DNA from: Bacillota bacterium
Lineage (GTDB): Bacteria; Bacillota; Thermosediminibacteria; Thermosediminibacterales; Thermosediminibacteraceae
Direction: 5' to 3'
Assembly (NCBI GenBank): GCA_003242255.1
Contig: QGUT01000108.1
Coordinates: forward strand, 1-5,694
DNA: 5,694 nucleotides
The notes under the pieces were generated by a model. It had not been told where the DNA came from and ran no database searches. It saw only the letters and a list, made by a program, of their open reading frames with translations. Numbering within the stretch: the stretch's first letter is position 1; each line of letters begins with the position of its first letter. Position numbers and translations under genes: made by a program. Of this stretch, positions 5,099 to 5,694 are shown piece by piece.

Positions 5099-5694
5099 TC
5101 ACATCACCATTTCCTTTATCTTCATCAGCCGCGTGCGGCTGGAGCGCTCGTTTTCGTCCAGCTTCATGGTGATGTACTTTATCGTCTCTTCGAGCTGCGG
5201 TATCAGCACGTATTCCAGGGCGTTTACCCTGCGCCTCGTCTTTTCTATTTCATCGGCCATGAGCTGGCATGCCTTTTCGAATTCGGCCAGCTTCAACATT
5301 TTCGGCAGCATGGCCGACAAAGTCCGGATGGCCGAGTCCATTTCGGCGGAAGTACCCGCAAACCCGTAAGGGTACAAATTCTTCCCTTCTTCCATTGATA
5401 TCTCTATGCGGGGCACGTTGACGCTCATTATATTGCTCTTTTTTATATCTATGCTGACTTTAGCCGTTGGAATCATTAGGCTTTCTTCCACTGCGTTCGC
5501 GGGCATCTGGCTTCGTGCCATCGTAAAACTTTGGAAGGCTGCTACGAGTTCGCGCTCTACTTCATCGCGCAGGGCTTTGTTCTGCTTTACCATATCTATG
5601 AATTTTTTTATGAGCTCATCCTGTTTGTCTTTTAAGAGCTTATGGCCCCGCTTTGCCGTCACAAGCCTTCTTTTCAACCGGGAAAGCTCCATCC
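5099..5694 (-). CDS. atpD: V-type ATP synthase/ATPase subunit D (5' end outside the window)
   Basis: Subunit D is part of the central rotor shaft of the V/A-type ATPase, turning inside the A3B3 catalytic head and coupling ATP hydrolysis or synthesis to ion movement through the membrane ring. The visible 198 codons include the family start region MELSRLKRRLVTAKRGHKLL and a long antiparallel coiled coil: helices at roughly 1-60 and 120-190 counted from the visible Met, joined by a beta-rich middle section. The Met at 5690-5692 is probably internal: homologues normally have a short lead-in ending in NPTRMELSRLK, the partial codon before it (xGG) allows the expected Arg, and the true start would lie a few codons past the right edge. 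It ends with TGA at 5099-5101, followed by a terminator, which suits the usual place of D at the end of the operon. V-type enzymes in anaerobic Firmicutes may pump Na+ or H+; this subunit cannot tell which. Confidence 0.96.
   Translation of the reverse strand, partial: MELSRLKRRLVTAKRGHKLLKDKQDELIKKFIDMVKQNKALRDEVERELVAAFQSFTMARSQMPANAVEESLMIPTAKVSIDIKKSNIMSVNVPRIEISMEEGKNLYPYGFAGTSAEMDSAIRTLSAMLPKMLKLAEFEKACQLMADEIEKTRRRVNALEYVLIPQLEETIKYITMKLDENERSSRTRLMKIKEMVM

Overview
This window reads as chromosome from an endospore-forming, low-to-mid GC Firmicute of the anaerobic Clostridia / Thermoanaerobacterales kind. I infer this from the ywmB-murA-spoIID gene order, the sporulation-type promoters, the strong Shine-Dalgarno sites and a V-type ATPase. 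The Lys/Glu-rich proteins would fit a thermophile, but I cannot name the genus. Every gene I support lies on the minus strand. No tRNA, rRNA, CRISPR array, insertion sequence or other mobile element was seen, and no gene-free stretch exceeds 300 bases.

In transcription order (high to low coordinates): (1) the 3' end of a V-type ATPase operon, subunit D, closed by a 13-bp hairpin terminator. (2) A self-contained single-gene unit for a gamma-glutamyltranspeptidase-family Ntn hydrolase, about 534 aa. It has a good sigma-A promoter whose -35 box sits in the loop of the preceding terminator, a roughly 95-nt leader with a possible 26-codon ORF, a strong ribosome binding site, and its own GC-rich terminator with eight T residues. 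(3) A ywmB-murA pair 17 nt apart, preceded by a forespore-type (sigma-F-like) promoter and ended by a hairpin that overlaps the murA stop codon. (4) spoIID with its own sigma-E-like promoter. (5) The first 16 codons of a further gene, probably the forespore SpoIIQ-like M23-domain partner, preceded by a sigma-G/sigma-F-like promoter that overlaps the end of spoIID.

Functionally, the left half is a cell-wall and engulfment cluster. MurA makes the committed peptidoglycan precursor, SpoIID remodels septal peptidoglycan from the mother cell, and the next gene is in the position of the forespore engulfment partner. Promoter-like elements suggest the genes are divided between compartments: two matching forespore elements (21 of 30 positions identical) flank a mother-cell sigma-E unit. 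The most notable observations are this promoter layout, the loss of nearly all classical glutamate-recognition residues in the GGT-like enzyme, and the V-type ATPase operon sitting where B. subtilis has its F-type ATP synthase operon.
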